Shown: positions 1 through 8,478 of the stretch, in pieces
How the letters are laid out: each line of letters begins with the position of its first letter
Position numbering within the stretch: position 1 is the first letter of the stretch
Source: Companilactobacillus kedongensis
GTDB taxonomy: Bacteria > Bacillota > Bacilli > Lactobacillales > Lactobacillaceae
Direction: 5' to 3'
DNA length: 57,074 bases
Assembly: GCF_003946625.1 (NCBI RefSeq)
Contig: NZ_RHOR01000014.1
Location: forward strand, 1-57,074
The notes under the pieces: model-generated
Databases searched by the model: none
What the model was told of the DNA's origin: nothing
What the model saw: only the letters and a program-made list of their open reading frames with translations
Translations under genes and position numbers: made by a program

Positions 1-147
1 CTTATAACTACAAAGTAATCGTATATAATCTTGTAAATCTCTTCGATATTGATTATATATAATTTTTCTCCTATACTTTGGTATGAATACAATATGGTAC
101 TTACACATCCATTTAGTATGTGCAAGGCTATTGAGTTTATTCGCCAT
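1..147 (-). mobile_element. tnpA: IS200/IS605-family transposase TnpA, 5' part only
   Basis: This is the first 49 codons of a Y1 (HUH) transposase, cut by the window edge. The N-terminus MANKLNSLAHTKWMCKYHIV and the following KYRR segment are the highly conserved opening of IS200-type TnpA, which excises and inserts single-stranded DNA. The HUH motif and catalytic tyrosine would lie outside the window, so activity cannot be judged. The start is the ATG at 145-147, preceded by a strong AGGGGGA ribosome binding site. The frame is open to the window edge. It lies downstream of tsaD on the same strand. The family call is firm; the element's extent is unknown. Confidence 0.9.
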
Positions 148-303
148 TTCAAAAGTCCCCCTTTAATTTTTTAATGTTTGGCTTCGACACCTTCATTTTA
201 AAACTATTGGGGGCTTTTTCGTATAACTATTAACGCCCACCCGCATAGCGGGTGGTTTTTTGTTTCGCACGCTTATGCGCACTCAACTGGGCCTAAAGGC
301 ATA
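148..303 (-). mobile_element. Left-end region of the IS200-like element with structured 5' leader
   Basis: Three structures are visible upstream of tnpA. A perfect 8-bp hairpin (CCACCCGC ... GCGGGTGG, 237-255) is followed by a T-run on the plus strand. A short GCttatGC hairpin lies near 270-278. A long-range pairing joins 151-161 (AAAAGTCCCCC) with 209-219 (GGGGGCTTTTT) with one bulged base; on the tnpA strand this would sequester the Shine-Dalgarno sequence. IS200 is known to block its own transposase expression with a leader terminator and an SD-sequestering hairpin, and this layout fits. The exact element end is not resolved; I place it before the tsaD terminator. Confidence 0.6.
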
Positions 304-332
304 ATAAAAAAGACCGAGGCAGCCTCGATCTT
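304..332 (-). terminator. Rho-independent terminator of tsaD
   Basis: The hairpin GATCGAGG ... CCTCGGTC is followed by a run of six T on the minus strand. It directly abuts the tsaD stop codon and ends the tsaB-rimI-tsaD transcript. Confidence 0.85.
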
Positions 333-1346
333 CTAAAAATCTAAACTAGGATCAGCATTAATGGTTAAATCAGCGAAATCCTTCTTATCATATTGAATCT
401 GAGCGATTGCACCGATCATAGCGGCATTATCGCCACACAATCTCAATGGTGGGAAAATCAGATCCATATCTAAATTACGTTCTTCAATGTCTTTCTTCAA
501 ACGTTGACGTAAGCCTTGATTAGCAGCAACTCCACCAGCAACGACTAATTGCTTAACTGGGTGTTGTTTCAAAGCCCTAAAGATTTTATTACTCAAGATA
601 TCCAAAACAGCGCCTTGGAAACTAGCGGCTAGATCATCTTTATTGAGTTCTTCATGAATTTGATCCGCATGATGAACACGGTTAATAAATGAACTCTTCA
701 ATCCACTAAAACTAAAGTCTAGATTATCTTCTTGAACCATGGCGCGTGGAAAATCAAAGATATCATTTCCTCTGGCAGCCATTTCATCAACTTTTTTACC
801 GGCTGGATAATTGATACCTAACACACGACCGATTTTATCATAGGCTTCACCTACGGCATCGTCACGCGTATCTCCAAGTGTTTCAAATTCGCCAGGTGCA
901 CGTACCAAAACAATTTCTGTATGTCCACCAGACACTAACAGTGCCATGAATGGATATTGTAGGTCAGCAACTAAATTAGCCGAGTAAATGTGTCCTGCTA
1001 AGTGATTAGCTTTGATCAAAGGTAGATCATGCGCAAAGGCAACTGTCTTGGCTGCCATAATACCGATCAATAATGAACCGACTAATCCCGGACCATACGT
1101 CACAGCTACTGCGTCGAGATCATCGTAACCCACTTTAGCCTCGTCTAAAGCAAGCTCAATACAGTGAGTAACTTCCTCAACGTGATGACGACTGGCAACT
1201 TCTGGTACAACTCCGCCAAATCTTTGGTGACTCTTGATTTGTGTTGCAATTATATTTGATAAAATTTCCTTACCGTTCTTAATAACAGCGACGCTTGTTT
1301 CGTCACAACTACTCTCAAACGATAATATTAATGTATCTTTTTTCAC
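333..1346 (-). CDS. tsaD: tRNA N6-adenosine threonylcarbamoyltransferase TsaD
   Basis: TsaD transfers the threonylcarbamoyl group from TC-AMP to A37 of ANN-decoding tRNAs, working in the cytoplasm with TsaB and TsaE. The 337-residue length is normal. The family N-terminus with SSCDET is at about residues 12-17, the metal-binding HLAGH at about 115-119, the VSGGHTE segment at about 138-144, and the [10 protein letters not shown] nucleotide-binding segment lies near residue 270. The gene follows rimI by 10 bases in the order tsaB-rimI-tsaD, a common Firmicute operon, and ends at a terminator. Nothing is missing or broken. The call is secure. Confidence 0.97.
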   Translation of the reverse strand: MKKDTLILSFESSCDETSVAVIKNGKEILSNIIATQIKSHQRFGGVVPEVASRHHVEEVTHCIELALDEAKVGYDDLDAVAVTYGPGLVGSLLIGIMAAKTVAFAHDLPLIKANHLAGHIYSANLVADLQYPFMALLVSGGHTEIVLVRAPGEFETLGDTRDDAVGEAYDKIGRVLGINYPAGKKVDEMAARGNDIFDFPRAMVQEDNLDFSFSGLKSSFINRVHHADQIHEELNKDDLAASFQGAVLDILSNKIFRALKQHPVKQLVVAGGVAANQGLRQRLKKDIEERNLDMDLIFPPLRLCGDNAAMIGAIAQIQYDKKDFADLTINADPSLDF

Positions 1347-1356
1347 GATTCTCTCC

Positions 1357-1893
1357 CTATAAATCGACCACCATCTCTAAAGCATCGTGATGATTTCTAA
1401 AATAATATTTCTCATGTATTGTTCGTGTCTTAAAACCAAAGGCTTTATACAAATCAATCGCGGACTCATTAGTAATATCCACCTCTAATGACATTTTATG
1501 AAAATTATACTTACGGCAAAATTCAAAAACTTGATTCAAGAATAAATGACCAATACCGTCTTTTTGCAATTCAGGCAATACCGCAATATTAGTTATATGT
1601 GCCTCTTTAGGATTACTTAATGACACACCAATAAACGCCACACAGTGGTTACGTTTGAGCAGTGACAAGTAGAGGGCATTCTTATTTCTAAGCTCAGTAT
1701 CGACCACGTCTTGTGGCCAAGGAGCGGGTTTAGAATAAATGACTTCTTGAATATTCATATAATCATTTGAATCACTTAATTCAGCTTTTCTTAAAACTAG
1801 TTCCTGACCATTGATAGTTACTGACTGTTTGTCAAACGGATATTTATCGGGTAAACCTGAAGGCCAAAAAGTATCTTTAAACTTCTTCAACAT
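1357..1893 (-). CDS. rimI: Ribosomal-protein-alanine N-acetyltransferase RimI (GNAT)
   Basis: This is a GNAT-fold acetyltransferase of the RimI type, which acetylates the N-terminal alanine of a ribosomal protein using acetyl-CoA. The acetyl-CoA-binding motif A is visible as [10 protein letters not shown], followed by the [13 protein letters not shown] segment typical of RimI near the C-terminus. I chose the ATG at 1893 (MLKKFKDTF), giving about 178 residues and a 17-base overlap with tsaB. In-frame starts at 1908, where AAAGGA lies upstream, and at 1938 are also possible. It sits between tsaB and tsaD, a position that strongly supports the name. The exact protein substrate is inferred from family and context only. 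Confidence 0.88.
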   Translation of the reverse strand: MLKKFKDTFWPSGLPDKYPFDKQSVTINGQELVLRKAELSDSNDYMNIQEVIYSKPAPWPQDVVDTELRNKNALYLSLLKRNHCVAFIGVSLSNPKEAHITNIAVLPELQKDGIGHLFLNQVFEFCRKYNFHKMSLEVDITNESAIDLYKAFGFKTRTIHEKYYFRNHHDALEMVVDL

Positions 1894-2599
1894 AGGAAAT
1901 ATTACCATCTTTTTTATGTCCTTTTTGATACCAATCATGTTCAGCTTGCGTCAAACGCAGATAGTTAGGAACAAAGTTATCTATATCTGACACAGCAGGT
2001 TTATTTTCGGCCAACTTAGCTAATTTATCAGCTTCGGGCAAACTGTCTTTAGTATCCATCACCATTGCTTCAGGATATACATCTTTGATCAGGTCAGTTA
2101 AGTGTTCAGTGGCATTGATAAACTCTAGTTTATCAGATTCATATTGTTTTAATGTATCCAACAACTTTTCCATTGAAGTATGGTGATCTTCAATTAAATT
2201 AACCAGTTCACCATCTTGATATTGATACACTCCGGCAAAAGCATTGTCGTTTCTAGCATCCATCAAAGGAACTAAAATTTTATCCTCAGATCCATCAGCA
2301 GCCAAAACTTCCAAGCTTGACACTCCCACCAAGTTTTTCTTCAAAGTGAAGGCCAAAGTCTTTGCTACTGTTACTGCGATACGAACACCGGTATATGAAC
2401 CCGGTCCTTGAGCTACAGCTATCAAATCAATCTCATCCATCGAAAGCTTTGAATCTTTTAATGCTTGCTGGATATCTGGCAACAAACTAACACTGTGAGT
2501 CTTCTTTTCAGTTGACTCGATCGAAGCCAAAACATCCCCATCACAAACTACAGCAACGGTCAAAGGCTTATTCGAAGTGTCAAAAGCTAATATTTTCAT
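1877..2599 (-). CDS. tsaB: tRNA threonylcarbamoyladenosine biosynthesis protein TsaB
   Basis: TsaB is the ASKHA-fold dimerization partner of TsaD in t6A synthesis. The N-terminal DTSNKPLTVAVV strand and the QGPGSYTGVRIAV motif (about residues 64-76) are diagnostic. The 240-residue length is typical. The protein lacks the metal-binding histidines of TsaD, as expected for the non-catalytic paralogue. It is the first gene of the tsaB-rimI-tsaD operon and overlaps rimI at its 3' end. The call is secure. Confidence 0.95.
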   Translation of the reverse strand: MKILAFDTSNKPLTVAVVCDGDVLASIESTEKKTHSVSLLPDIQQALKDSKLSMDEIDLIAVAQGPGSYTGVRIAVTVAKTLAFTLKKNLVGVSSLEVLAADGSEDKILVPLMDARNDNAFAGVYQYQDGELVNLIEDHHTSMEKLLDTLKQYESDKLEFINATEHLTDLIKDVYPEAMVMDTKDSLPEADKLAKLAENKPAVSDIDNFVPNYLRLTQAEHDWYQKGHKKDGNISYVEEV

Positions 2600-2650
2600 A
2601 AATATCCCCTCATTCTTAATAGCATTATTCTACCACAAGTTATTTAACGT

Positions 2651-2674
2651 AAAAAAAAAGACCTTCCGGTCTTC
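2651..2674 (-). terminator. Rho-independent terminator of folT
   Basis: A short stem AGACC ... GGTCT with loop TTCC is followed by nine T on the minus strand, just past the folT stop codon. Confidence 0.8.
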
Positions 2675-2677
2675 TTA

Positions 2678-3202
2678 TTAATCAATTTTGTTAAATCTTG
2701 AATTACTGATCCATTTAAGAATTATATACAAGATCCCGGTTTGATAAACCAAGCTGATAGCCTCTTTTAACAGTCTTGGTGTTAGCAATACCCAAAATGG
2801 TGCATTAGAAATCATCTGAATCCACAATGTATTCATCAAAGTATTAACAATTACAACTACTAAAATAGTTGTGATCAAAACTCTAATGACCGTTACCTTC
2901 TTGTTATGAAGCATCGCACCGTAAATGATTCCCGAAACAATTGCCGAGACGGTGAATCCCCAAAAGAATGCGCCAGAACTCGGTAAAATTACCATCTTCA
3001 TTATGTCTGCGATCGCCATTGCAATCGCAGCTTTATACGGCCCAAAATAATATCCGATCAGACCCATGGCCACAAAGCTGAAACCAACCTGCAACGCATT
3101 ACTTCCTATTGAAAAACGGCTCAAAACCATTTCCAATGAAATTAAAATCGCCATCCACGTAAGTTCATGGACACTTATACTACTTCTACTCTTACTTAAC
3201 AT
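2678..3202 (-). CDS. folT: Folate ECF transporter substrate-binding component FolT
   Basis: FolT is the small integral membrane S-component that captures folate and docks to the shared ECF energizing module (EcfA, EcfA', EcfT). The 174-residue protein is almost wholly hydrophobic, with about five to six membrane segments, and has the S-component feature of a short soluble N-terminus followed by WMAILISLEMVLSRFSIG. The GYYFGPYKAAIAMAIADI segment is typical of the folate group. The tetrahydrofolate riboswitch directly upstream supports the substrate. The start ATG at 3202 has an AGGAG ribosome binding site that the riboswitch may control. The ECF module itself is not in the window. Confidence 0.88.
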   Translation of the reverse strand: MLSKSRSSISVHELTWMAILISLEMVLSRFSIGSNALQVGFSFVAMGLIGYYFGPYKAAIAMAIADIMKMVILPSSGAFFWGFTVSAIVSGIIYGAMLHNKKVTVIRVLITTILVVVIVNTLMNTLWIQMISNAPFWVLLTPRLLKEAISLVYQTGILYIILKWISNSRFNKID

Positions 3203-3287
3203 ATTGACATCTCCTAGGAGGAGCTGCCACAGAATATAACTAGAGGCAAATTAACTATATAAAGTGGCGAATGCGGAAACAAAACCG

Positions 3288-3366
3288 CGAGTAGAGATAA
3301 CTCTCTGACTCTTTGTCCAACGTTCACATTCCGTTCCGTCGGCACTTCACGCTTTGAATCCTACTC
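3288..3366 (-). promoter_or_regulatory. Tetrahydrofolate (THF, folT-motif) riboswitch aptamer
   Basis: On the minus strand a GGAGTAG box at 3366-3360 pairs with CTACTC at 3293-3288, enclosing GCGTGAAGTG. Inside is a CCGACG ... CGTTGG stem whose loop reads GAACGGAATGT, close to the GAAUGGGAUGU loop I recall for the folT motif. It stands immediately upstream of folT. The following segment (3287-3203) contains a GCGG/CCGC hairpin and a GGAG-rich ribosome binding site, suggesting translational control. An Rfam covariance scan would settle the class. Confidence 0.8.
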
Positions 3367-3419
3367 CAAAATTATTACCCCAATATACTAGCACAAGTGT
3401 TTATTTTTACAAAGACTTT

Positions 3420-4169
3420 TTATTTATCTTCCCAAGTCATCTTCGCAACGACATTTAAATCATTGCCATTTTGGATCCAATGTGTAGTTTCTAATCCATC
3501 ATCACTGATTTTGGCAAAAACCTCCGGATGACTGTTGATATCTAGCTCTTTTTCGTATTTTATATCCATTGTCTTAACACGATGCTTTTCGACAAATTCA
3601 ATTCCTAAAGAATCTACCATCCAATCAAAATAATATGAATTATTAACATGACGATTGACGTCAATATTGTAATAACCGATCTGTTGATCACGCTTAATAT
3701 CATATTCCTTAGGCGTTTTAACTCTTGGGAAACGCTTGATCTTAGTGATTTCTTCTGCCCCGAACATATAGTCTAACTTGTCAGCAGCGCTGACCATCTT
3801 ACGCTCATTAACATCAATAATAACAAAGGCACTTTCCAATTTGACCATATTATTTCCATCTAAATCATCGATCCAAAAGTCACGATAGAAGAAATACTTA
3901 TTATAACTAGTTGCACGAGTTCTAACATTTAATTTCTGACCAAGTTGTGGCATTGACGTAACGTCCATATGATATTGGACAACGACCCATCCTAAACCAC
4001 GTTTGACCATTTCTGAACTGTCTGAATCTGACTGGTGCAATTGTTTCTCCGAAGTTAATAACATTGCGTCAACTAAAGACGACAAGCGCATATCCCCCGT
4101 TAAATTAGCAAAGTAAAAGGGAAATTCCATCTCTTGTGAAAAAATTTGTTCCTCGGACAATTTATTCAT
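3420..4169 (-). CDS. Acyl-ACP thioesterase (FatA/FatB family)
   Basis: This is a double hot-dog-fold hydrolase that releases fatty acids from acyl carrier protein in the cytoplasm. The first hot-dog domain spans roughly residues 15-130 and the second roughly 150-245. The catalytic NRHVNNSYY motif (Asn and His conserved in plant FatA/B enzymes) is clear near residue 170. I start at ATG 4169 (MNKLSEEQ), which overlaps the rsmI stop by 8 bases. The ribosome binding site GGAAAGG touches this ATG, so an in-frame TTG three codons later is a possible alternative. Such genes are common in lactobacilli beside rsmI. Chain-length preference cannot be read from the sequence. Confidence 0.9.
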   Translation of the reverse strand: MNKLSEEQIFSQEMEFPFYFANLTGDMRLSSLVDAMLLTSEKQLHQSDSDSSEMVKRGLGWVVVQYHMDVTSMPQLGQKLNVRTRATSYNKYFFYRDFWIDDLDGNNMVKLESAFVIIDVNERKMVSAADKLDYMFGAEEITKIKRFPRVKTPKEYDIKRDQQIGYYNIDVNRHVNNSYYFDWMVDSLGIEFVEKHRVKTMDIKYEKELDINSHPEVFAKISDDGLETTHWIQNGNDLNVVAKMTWEDK

Positions 4170-5034
4170 CCTTTCCAATTCCGTGATACAGGTTATAAAC
4201 AACCTGCTTCTTCAATAAATTCTGATTGGCGATATCTTTGATGGCTTTATTAGGTTTTTGTCCACCCTGAATCTGCAGATCAATAGCATTAATGATCTCG
4301 GCGTCAGTCATTTCAGCATTTTGTTCAATTGTTTTACCAGAAATGATAATAACGAACTCACCTTTAGGATCATGTTCTTGATAATAATCCAATGTTTGAG
4401 CAACTGTTCCACGCAAAAAGGCTTCGTGGATCTTGGTTAATTCTCTAGCCAAAGTTATCTGTCGATCCTCACCTAGCGACTCTTTTAGGTCAGTTAAAGT
4501 TTTAACCACTCGTTTAGGTGATTCATAAATAATTGACGTTTCGGCTCGGTTAGAAAGATTCTCTAATGATTCAGTTCTTTCTTTACCCTTCCTTGGCAAA
4601 AAGCCAAAGAAATAAAATGGCTGTGGCTCAATCCCTGATGCGATCAAGGCACTGATCGAAGCCGTGGCCCCTGGTAATGGAATAACTGAAATATCATGTT
4701 CAATAGCGGCCTTAACCAACTCTTTACCAGGATCACTGATCGAAGGTGTTCCGGCATCACTGACTTGAGCAATATTAGTTCCTTTTTCTAACTTTTCAAT
4801 CAATTCTGGAATTCGTTGAGCTGTATTATGCTCATGAAAACTGATCAAATCGGTATCGATCTCAAAATGGGTCAATAATTTCATTGTATTTCTAGTATCC
4901 TCTGCAGCAATTAAATCAGCATCTTGCAGAGTTTTTACACTTCTAAAGGTCATATCATCTAAGTTACCGATCGGTGTTGGCACCAAAAAAAGGCAGCCCT
5001 TAGAATTGTCGACAAAACTTTTTTGTTCTCTCAT
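4162..5034 (-). CDS. rsmI: 16S rRNA (cytidine1402-2'-O)-methyltransferase RsmI
   Basis: RsmI methylates the ribose 2'-O of C1402 in the decoding centre using SAM. The tetrapyrrole-methylase fold is recognised by FLVPTPIGNLDDMT near residues 16-29, AEDTRNT, and SDAGTPSISDPG near 103-114. At 290 residues it is full length. The ATG at 5034 has an AGGGAG ribosome binding site eight bases upstream. It follows yabA by 13 bases and overlaps the thioesterase gene downstream, as in related Firmicutes. Confidence 0.95.
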   Translation of the reverse strand: MREQKSFVDNSKGCLFLVPTPIGNLDDMTFRSVKTLQDADLIAAEDTRNTMKLLTHFEIDTDLISFHEHNTAQRIPELIEKLEKGTNIAQVSDAGTPSISDPGKELVKAAIEHDISVIPLPGATASISALIASGIEPQPFYFFGFLPRKGKERTESLENLSNRAETSIIYESPKRVVKTLTDLKESLGEDRQITLARELTKIHEAFLRGTVAQTLDYYQEHDPKGEFVIIISGKTIEQNAEMTDAEIINAIDLQIQGGQKPNKAIKDIANQNLLKKQVVYNLYHGIGKDE

Positions 5035-5047
5035 TCAATTAGCTCCC

Positions 5048-5404
5048 TTACTTTACTTTTTTATTTTTCTTTTCATGATTCCCATAAATCACACCTTGGC
5101 AGAAGACACATTCTTCATCTTCTTTTCGATGTGAACCATAAAATGGCTGACAAACGTGGAATCCTTTCAGATACAACTTTTCCAAGTTTAATCTGGAAGT
5201 AGATAATCCGTTTGCTCCAAAATCTTTATCTTCATAACCAAGTTTCTCTAAATGTTTACGAAGATTTTGATTTTCCATCTCCAATTCTTCTTTTTCCTCT
5301 AAACTCTTTGACAACTGTTCTTTTAACGATTCTAAACGATCATTCAAATTATTTAATTGATTAGAGATAGTCTCAAACTCATCGTATAAATCATTTTCTG
5401 CCAT
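5048..5404 (-). CDS. yabA: Replication initiation control protein YabA
   Basis: YabA binds DnaA and DnaN and restrains replication initiation. It has an N-terminal leucine-zipper-like coiled coil (about residues 5-60, rich in L, E and N heptads) and a C-terminal zinc-binding domain with HVC ... H ... CVFC. Length is about 118 residues from ATG 5404. An in-frame GTG at 5416 is also possible because it overlaps the holB stop as TAGTG, which would couple translation. Its position between holB and rsmI is the conserved one. Confidence 0.93.
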   Translation of the reverse strand: MAENDLYDEFETISNQLNNLNDRLESLKEQLSKSLEEKEELEMENQNLRKHLEKLGYEDKDFGANGLSTSRLNLEKLYLKGFHVCQPFYGSHRKEDEECVFCQGVIYGNHEKKNKKVK

Positions 5405-5415
5405 AGTTTCACCCA

Positions 5416-6369
5416 CTAATCCACAAATTTTAACGATAAATCTTCTAAGACTGCTTGAAAGGCGACATTACTTTTCCACATTTCTTCTGCTTTAAATAAC
5501 TCATCCGAAAGATCAACAATCTTTTGAATACTCTTGTTAGCTAGAATATCCTCTTTAATCAAAAGTGCTTTTTTAAAATTATACCTAATTGATAATATAT
5601 CACTAAAAATTTGATTCATCATGTCGAATACCAAATGTTGCTGGTCTTTATTCTCTACTAACGGCATGATATCAGTCTGTATATCAATAAAACTACTTAT
5701 TTTTTGACGGTTACATTCTTTTAACCAATTGATAACTGCTGCGACCAATAATTGATAATTATCTCCAGTCATCCCTTGTAAGAATTTAATATCCGAAACT
5801 TTTAACGCCGTTTTAGCTTGGGCATCTTTATACCCAGCTTCCACCAATGTGTCAACTTCTTCATCGTTACTCTGATCTGACAAATGAAAAGTTTGAACAC
5901 GGGATCTAATAGTTGGTAAAAGTTGTTTGGACGAATCGGCCAGTAAAATAATCATCAGATTACCTTCCGGTTCTTCGATCGTCTTCAATAAATTATTGCT
6001 GGCCGCATTAGTCATCTTTTCAGCAGCGTCAATGATCAAAATACGCCTTTTACCTTGAGTTGCCGTCATACTAGCTTCTCTCTTGAAAAACTTAATATCA
6101 TCAACACCAATACTATTTTTATCCGTCTTGATCTCTAGCACATCAGGATTATCCCCTAACGCTATTGTTTTACAGCGCTGACAGGTTTGATCCGGTACGC
6201 CATCTTGTAAATTGCTGCAAAATTGACTTTGAGCAAGCCAAATAGCAACCTCATGTCTTACTTTTGAGGATGCTTTATCGATCAAATAAGCATGCGATAA
6301 CATATTGGCTTGAATAACTTTTTGAAATTCATCTAGTGTTTTAGATTGTGTTTCCAATAATTCATTCAT
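5416..6369 (-). CDS. holB: DNA polymerase III subunit delta'
   Basis: This is the clamp-loader delta' subunit, a AAA+ protein that helps open the beta clamp ring. The four-cysteine zinc module (FCSN ... CQRC) is near residues 51-66 and the conserved LLKTIEEPEGN sensor segment lies near residue 125. As usual for delta' the Walker A motif is degenerate, so it should not hydrolyse ATP itself. It overlaps darA by one base (TAATG) and yabA at its end, which suggests coupled translation in one operon. Confidence 0.93.
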   Translation of the reverse strand: MNELLETQSKTLDEFQKVIQANMLSHAYLIDKASSKVRHEVAIWLAQSQFCSNLQDGVPDQTCQRCKTIALGDNPDVLEIKTDKNSIGVDDIKFFKREASMTATQGKRRILIIDAAEKMTNAASNNLLKTIEEPEGNLMIILLADSSKQLLPTIRSRVQTFHLSDQSNDEEVDTLVEAGYKDAQAKTALKVSDIKFLQGMTGDNYQLLVAAVINWLKECNRQKISSFIDIQTDIMPLVENKDQQHLVFDMMNQIFSDILSIRYNFKKALLIKEDILANKSIQKIVDLSDELFKAEEMWKSNVAFQAVLEDLSLKFVD

Positions 6370-6692
6370 TAGAATCTGACAAGCTTATCTACAGGCAAGA
6401 TAAAGCAAGTTGCTCCTCCAACTTGGACTTCTACTGGATCACTCATATTGACAGCTTCAGGCAGAATAAACGAAGGCGTTACGTATTGAGTTCTCGTATG
6501 ACAATTTTCCTTGATAACATCTAATGCATCGTCAACTTTTTCATCCTCTACTCCAAGAATAAAAGTTGAATTACCAGATTTCAAAAATCCACCAGTTGAA
6601 GGTAATCTAGTTGAACGAAATCCATCTTTAACTAAGTGTGACTGTAATTGTTGACTATCTTTGTCTTGAACAATGGCTAAAATAAGTTTCAT
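6369..6692 (-). CDS. darA: Cyclic-di-AMP receptor DarA/PstA (YaaQ family)
   Basis: This is a 107-residue PII-like trimeric protein that binds c-di-AMP; its downstream role is unknown in most species. The family signature TRLPSTGGFLKSGNSTFILG lies at about residues 28-47, and the C-terminus VEVQVGGATCFILPVD matches the family. It lies between tmk and holB, its usual place. It is named PstA in some species but is unrelated to the phosphate permease gene pstA also present in this window. Confidence 0.92.
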   Translation of the reverse strand: MKLILAIVQDKDSQQLQSHLVKDGFRSTRLPSTGGFLKSGNSTFILGVEDEKVDDALDVIKENCHTRTQYVTPSFILPEAVNMSDPVEVQVGGATCFILPVDKLVRF

Positions 6693-6694
6693 AA

Positions 6695-7345
6695 TTATTT
6701 TCCTCCATTAAATGTCTTAGGAAATCTCTTGATTATTGCGTCCAATGCATCAGCTACAACCTTTTCTGGTGTCTGCTCAGCATTGATCGTAACAATTCTA
6801 TCAGGATTTTCTTCGATCAATTTTTGATAAGTATCATGAACTCGCTGATGAAAGTCAATTTTTTCTTGTTCGAGCCGATCCATTGCACCCTCGTGATCTT
6901 TTCTGATCCTTGCTAGACCGACCTCTGGAGTAACATCAAAATAAATCGTCAAATCAGGCATTGTGCCATTAATAGCAAAGTTATTTATCTCGGCAACTTC
7001 TTTCGTACCAATTTGACGTCCTCCACCTTGATAAGCAATAGAACTGTCCACAAACCGATCACTTATCATAATTTTACCGTCTTTTAGAGCTGGTAAAATA
7101 ACATCAATCAAATGCTGTCTTCTAGCCGCAGCATACAAAAGCGCTTCAGTTCTATCATCCATTTCTTGATCGTGAATACTCAAAATTATTTTACGGATTT
7201 TTTCTGAAATGGGACTGCCGCCAGGTTCTCTGGAAACAATAACTTCTTGATTAGTTTTTTGCTTTAGTAAAGGTAATAGTGAGTTCAAAGCTGTTGTCTT
7301 ACCAGCTCCATCTGAACCTTCAAATGAAATAAAAATTCCTGACAT
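6695..7345 (-). CDS. tmk: Thymidylate kinase
   Basis: The enzyme phosphorylates dTMP to dTDP with ATP for DNA synthesis. The P-loop FEGSDGAGKTTAL is at residues 8-20, the DRFVDSSIAYQGGGR substrate segment near residue 95, and LLYAAARRQHL lies between them. At 216 residues it is full length. The gene is two bases upstream of darA, clearly co-transcribed. Upstream it is separated from yaaL by a terminator-like hairpin and a long palindrome. Confidence 0.96.
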   Translation of the reverse strand: MSGIFISFEGSDGAGKTTALNSLLPLLKQKTNQEVIVSREPGGSPISEKIRKIILSIHDQEMDDRTEALLYAAARRQHLIDVILPALKDGKIMISDRFVDSSIAYQGGGRQIGTKEVAEINNFAINGTMPDLTIYFDVTPEVGLARIRKDHEGAMDRLEQEKIDFHQRVHDTYQKLIEENPDRIVTINAEQTPEKVVADALDAIIKRFPKTFNGGK

Positions 7346-7426
7346 TAATTGACCACTCCTAATATATTATTTCTATTTTACTTGAATCAAGAGATAAATC
7401 CAAGTTGTGAACTTAGAGTTTATAAC

Positions 7427-7460
7427 AAAGCAGCACACCTCATCAGAAGTGTGCTGCTTT
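7427..7460. terminator. Strong hairpin between yaaL and tmk
   Basis: A perfect 12-bp stem (AAAGCAGCACAC paired with GTGTGCTGCTTT) with a 10-base loop. T-runs on either side are short, so termination on the minus strand may be partial. It would separate the dnaX-ybaB-recR-yaaL transcript from tmk. Confidence 0.65.
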
Positions 7461-7476
7461 GTTTACTACTATAAAC

Positions 7477-7587
7477 GAGCTGCGGGAGGACAAACATCTG
7501 TGCTTGCTACGAATATCAAATATGGCACAAATCGCCATCTTTGATATCCTAGGCAATGCTCAATGTCTGACAGTCCTCCCTCCGCTC
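7477..7587. repeat. 111-bp long imperfect palindrome
   Basis: Nested inverted arms are visible. GAGC (7477) pairs with GCTC (7584) and GGGAGGAC (7484-7491) with GTCCTCCC (7573-7580). ACAT..GC..TTGC pairs with GCAATGC..ATGT, and ATCAAA.ATGG pairs with CCAT..TTTGAT at the apex. The whole stretch would fold as one long hairpin in RNA of either strand. It begins one base from the yaaL stop codon. It encodes no protein that I recognise. It may be a palindromic mobile repeat or a structured 3' UTR. Confidence 0.75.
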
Positions 7588-7588
7588 T

Positions 7589-7876
7589 CTACCAATGTTT
7601 CTCGGCTCGACTAGGTTGTCTCAAAAATGTATCTTCTTCACCGAAGATAATATTAGTCGTCCTCTTAGCGGCGGCCCTTCTTCTTCTAGCTTCTAAATAT
7701 AGATATTGGTATTTAATTCGATCTAATTTCATTTCATCTTGCGTATCCTGTGGAAGATCAAAGGAACTATTCATTAACTTTGATGAATTATTAATTTTTT
7801 CTTGTAATTCATGAGTCTTACCTAATAGTCGATCGTCTTCTTCTTTTTGGACGCTTACTTTTTTTCTACCAAACAT
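7589..7876 (-). CDS. yaaL: YaaL-like protein (DUF2508 family)
   Basis: This is a small charged helical protein of about 95 residues and unknown function, found between recR and tmk in many Firmicutes. The KYQYLYLEARRRR segment near residue 60 is the recognisable family core. I chose ATG 7876 (MFGRKK) because GGGAGAT lies just upstream; an earlier in-frame ATG would overlap recR. The last residues (about LRQPSRAEKHW) run into the long palindrome and may be a tail created by insertion of that element. Confidence 0.75.
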   Translation of the reverse strand: MFGRKKVSVQKEEDDRLLGKTHELQEKINNSSKLMNSSFDLPQDTQDEMKLDRIKYQYLYLEARRRRAAAKRTTNIIFGEEDTFLRQPSRAEKHW

Positions 7877-7877
7877 A

Positions 7878-8477
7878 TTAGATCTCCCTGCGGCCTTGAA
7901 CGGCACTCTTTAGAGTCATTTCATCAGCGTATTCAATATCTGATCCAACGGCTAGACCATGAGCCAATCTTGTCACTGTAATACCGGCTGGTTTAACTAA
8001 TTTAGCTAAATACTGTGCGGTTGCTTCTCCCTCTGGAGTAGCATTTGTTGCAATGATCAGCTCTTTGACTGAATCATTAGTTCTTAAACGATTCAACAAT
8101 AATTTAATATTAAGGTCTTCTGGTCCAATACCGTCAACTGGTGACAAAACACCACCTAAAACGTGATAAAGTCCATTATAACTATTCATGTCATCAAGTA
8201 CCATGATATCTTTAGGCTGTTCTACAACCAAGATCGTCGATTGATCACGACCCTCATCGGTACAGATCGAACAAACTTCATCAGTTGTGATATTCCCACA
8301 GATCTTACAATACCTTAAATCTGTCTTAGCAGAGATAAGATTGTCAGCAAATTCTTGGACACGATTTTTATCCATGCCTAATGTAAAAAATGCCATTCTG
8401 GTTGCGGTTTTCTTACCGATACCAGGCAACATCATATAACTATCAATTAATTTAGAAATTGGTTCTGGATATTTCAT
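7878..8477 (-). CDS. recR: Recombination protein RecR
   Basis: RecR acts with RecO and RecF to load RecA at single-strand gaps. The helix-hairpin-helix [15 protein letters not shown] lies at about residues 18-32, the C4 zinc finger CKIC ... CSIC at about 57-72, and the Toprim domain begins at [15 protein letters not shown]. Full length at 199 residues. It is one base from ybaB in the dnaX-ybaB-recR operon. Confidence 0.96.
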   Translation of the reverse strand: MKYPEPISKLIDSYMMLPGIGKKTATRMAFFTLGMDKNRVQEFADNLISAKTDLRYCKICGNITTDEVCSICTDEGRDQSTILVVEQPKDIMVLDDMNSYNGLYHVLGGVLSPVDGIGPEDLNIKLLLNRLRTNDSVKELIIATNATPEGEATAQYLAKLVKPAGITVTRLAHGLAVGSDIEYADEMTLKSAVQGRREI

Positions 8478-8478
8478 A

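Noticed and set aside
7563-7814. Plus-strand 83-codon frame across the palindrome and yaaL
   Set aside because: It is antisense to yaaL, has no ribosome binding site and runs through the palindrome.
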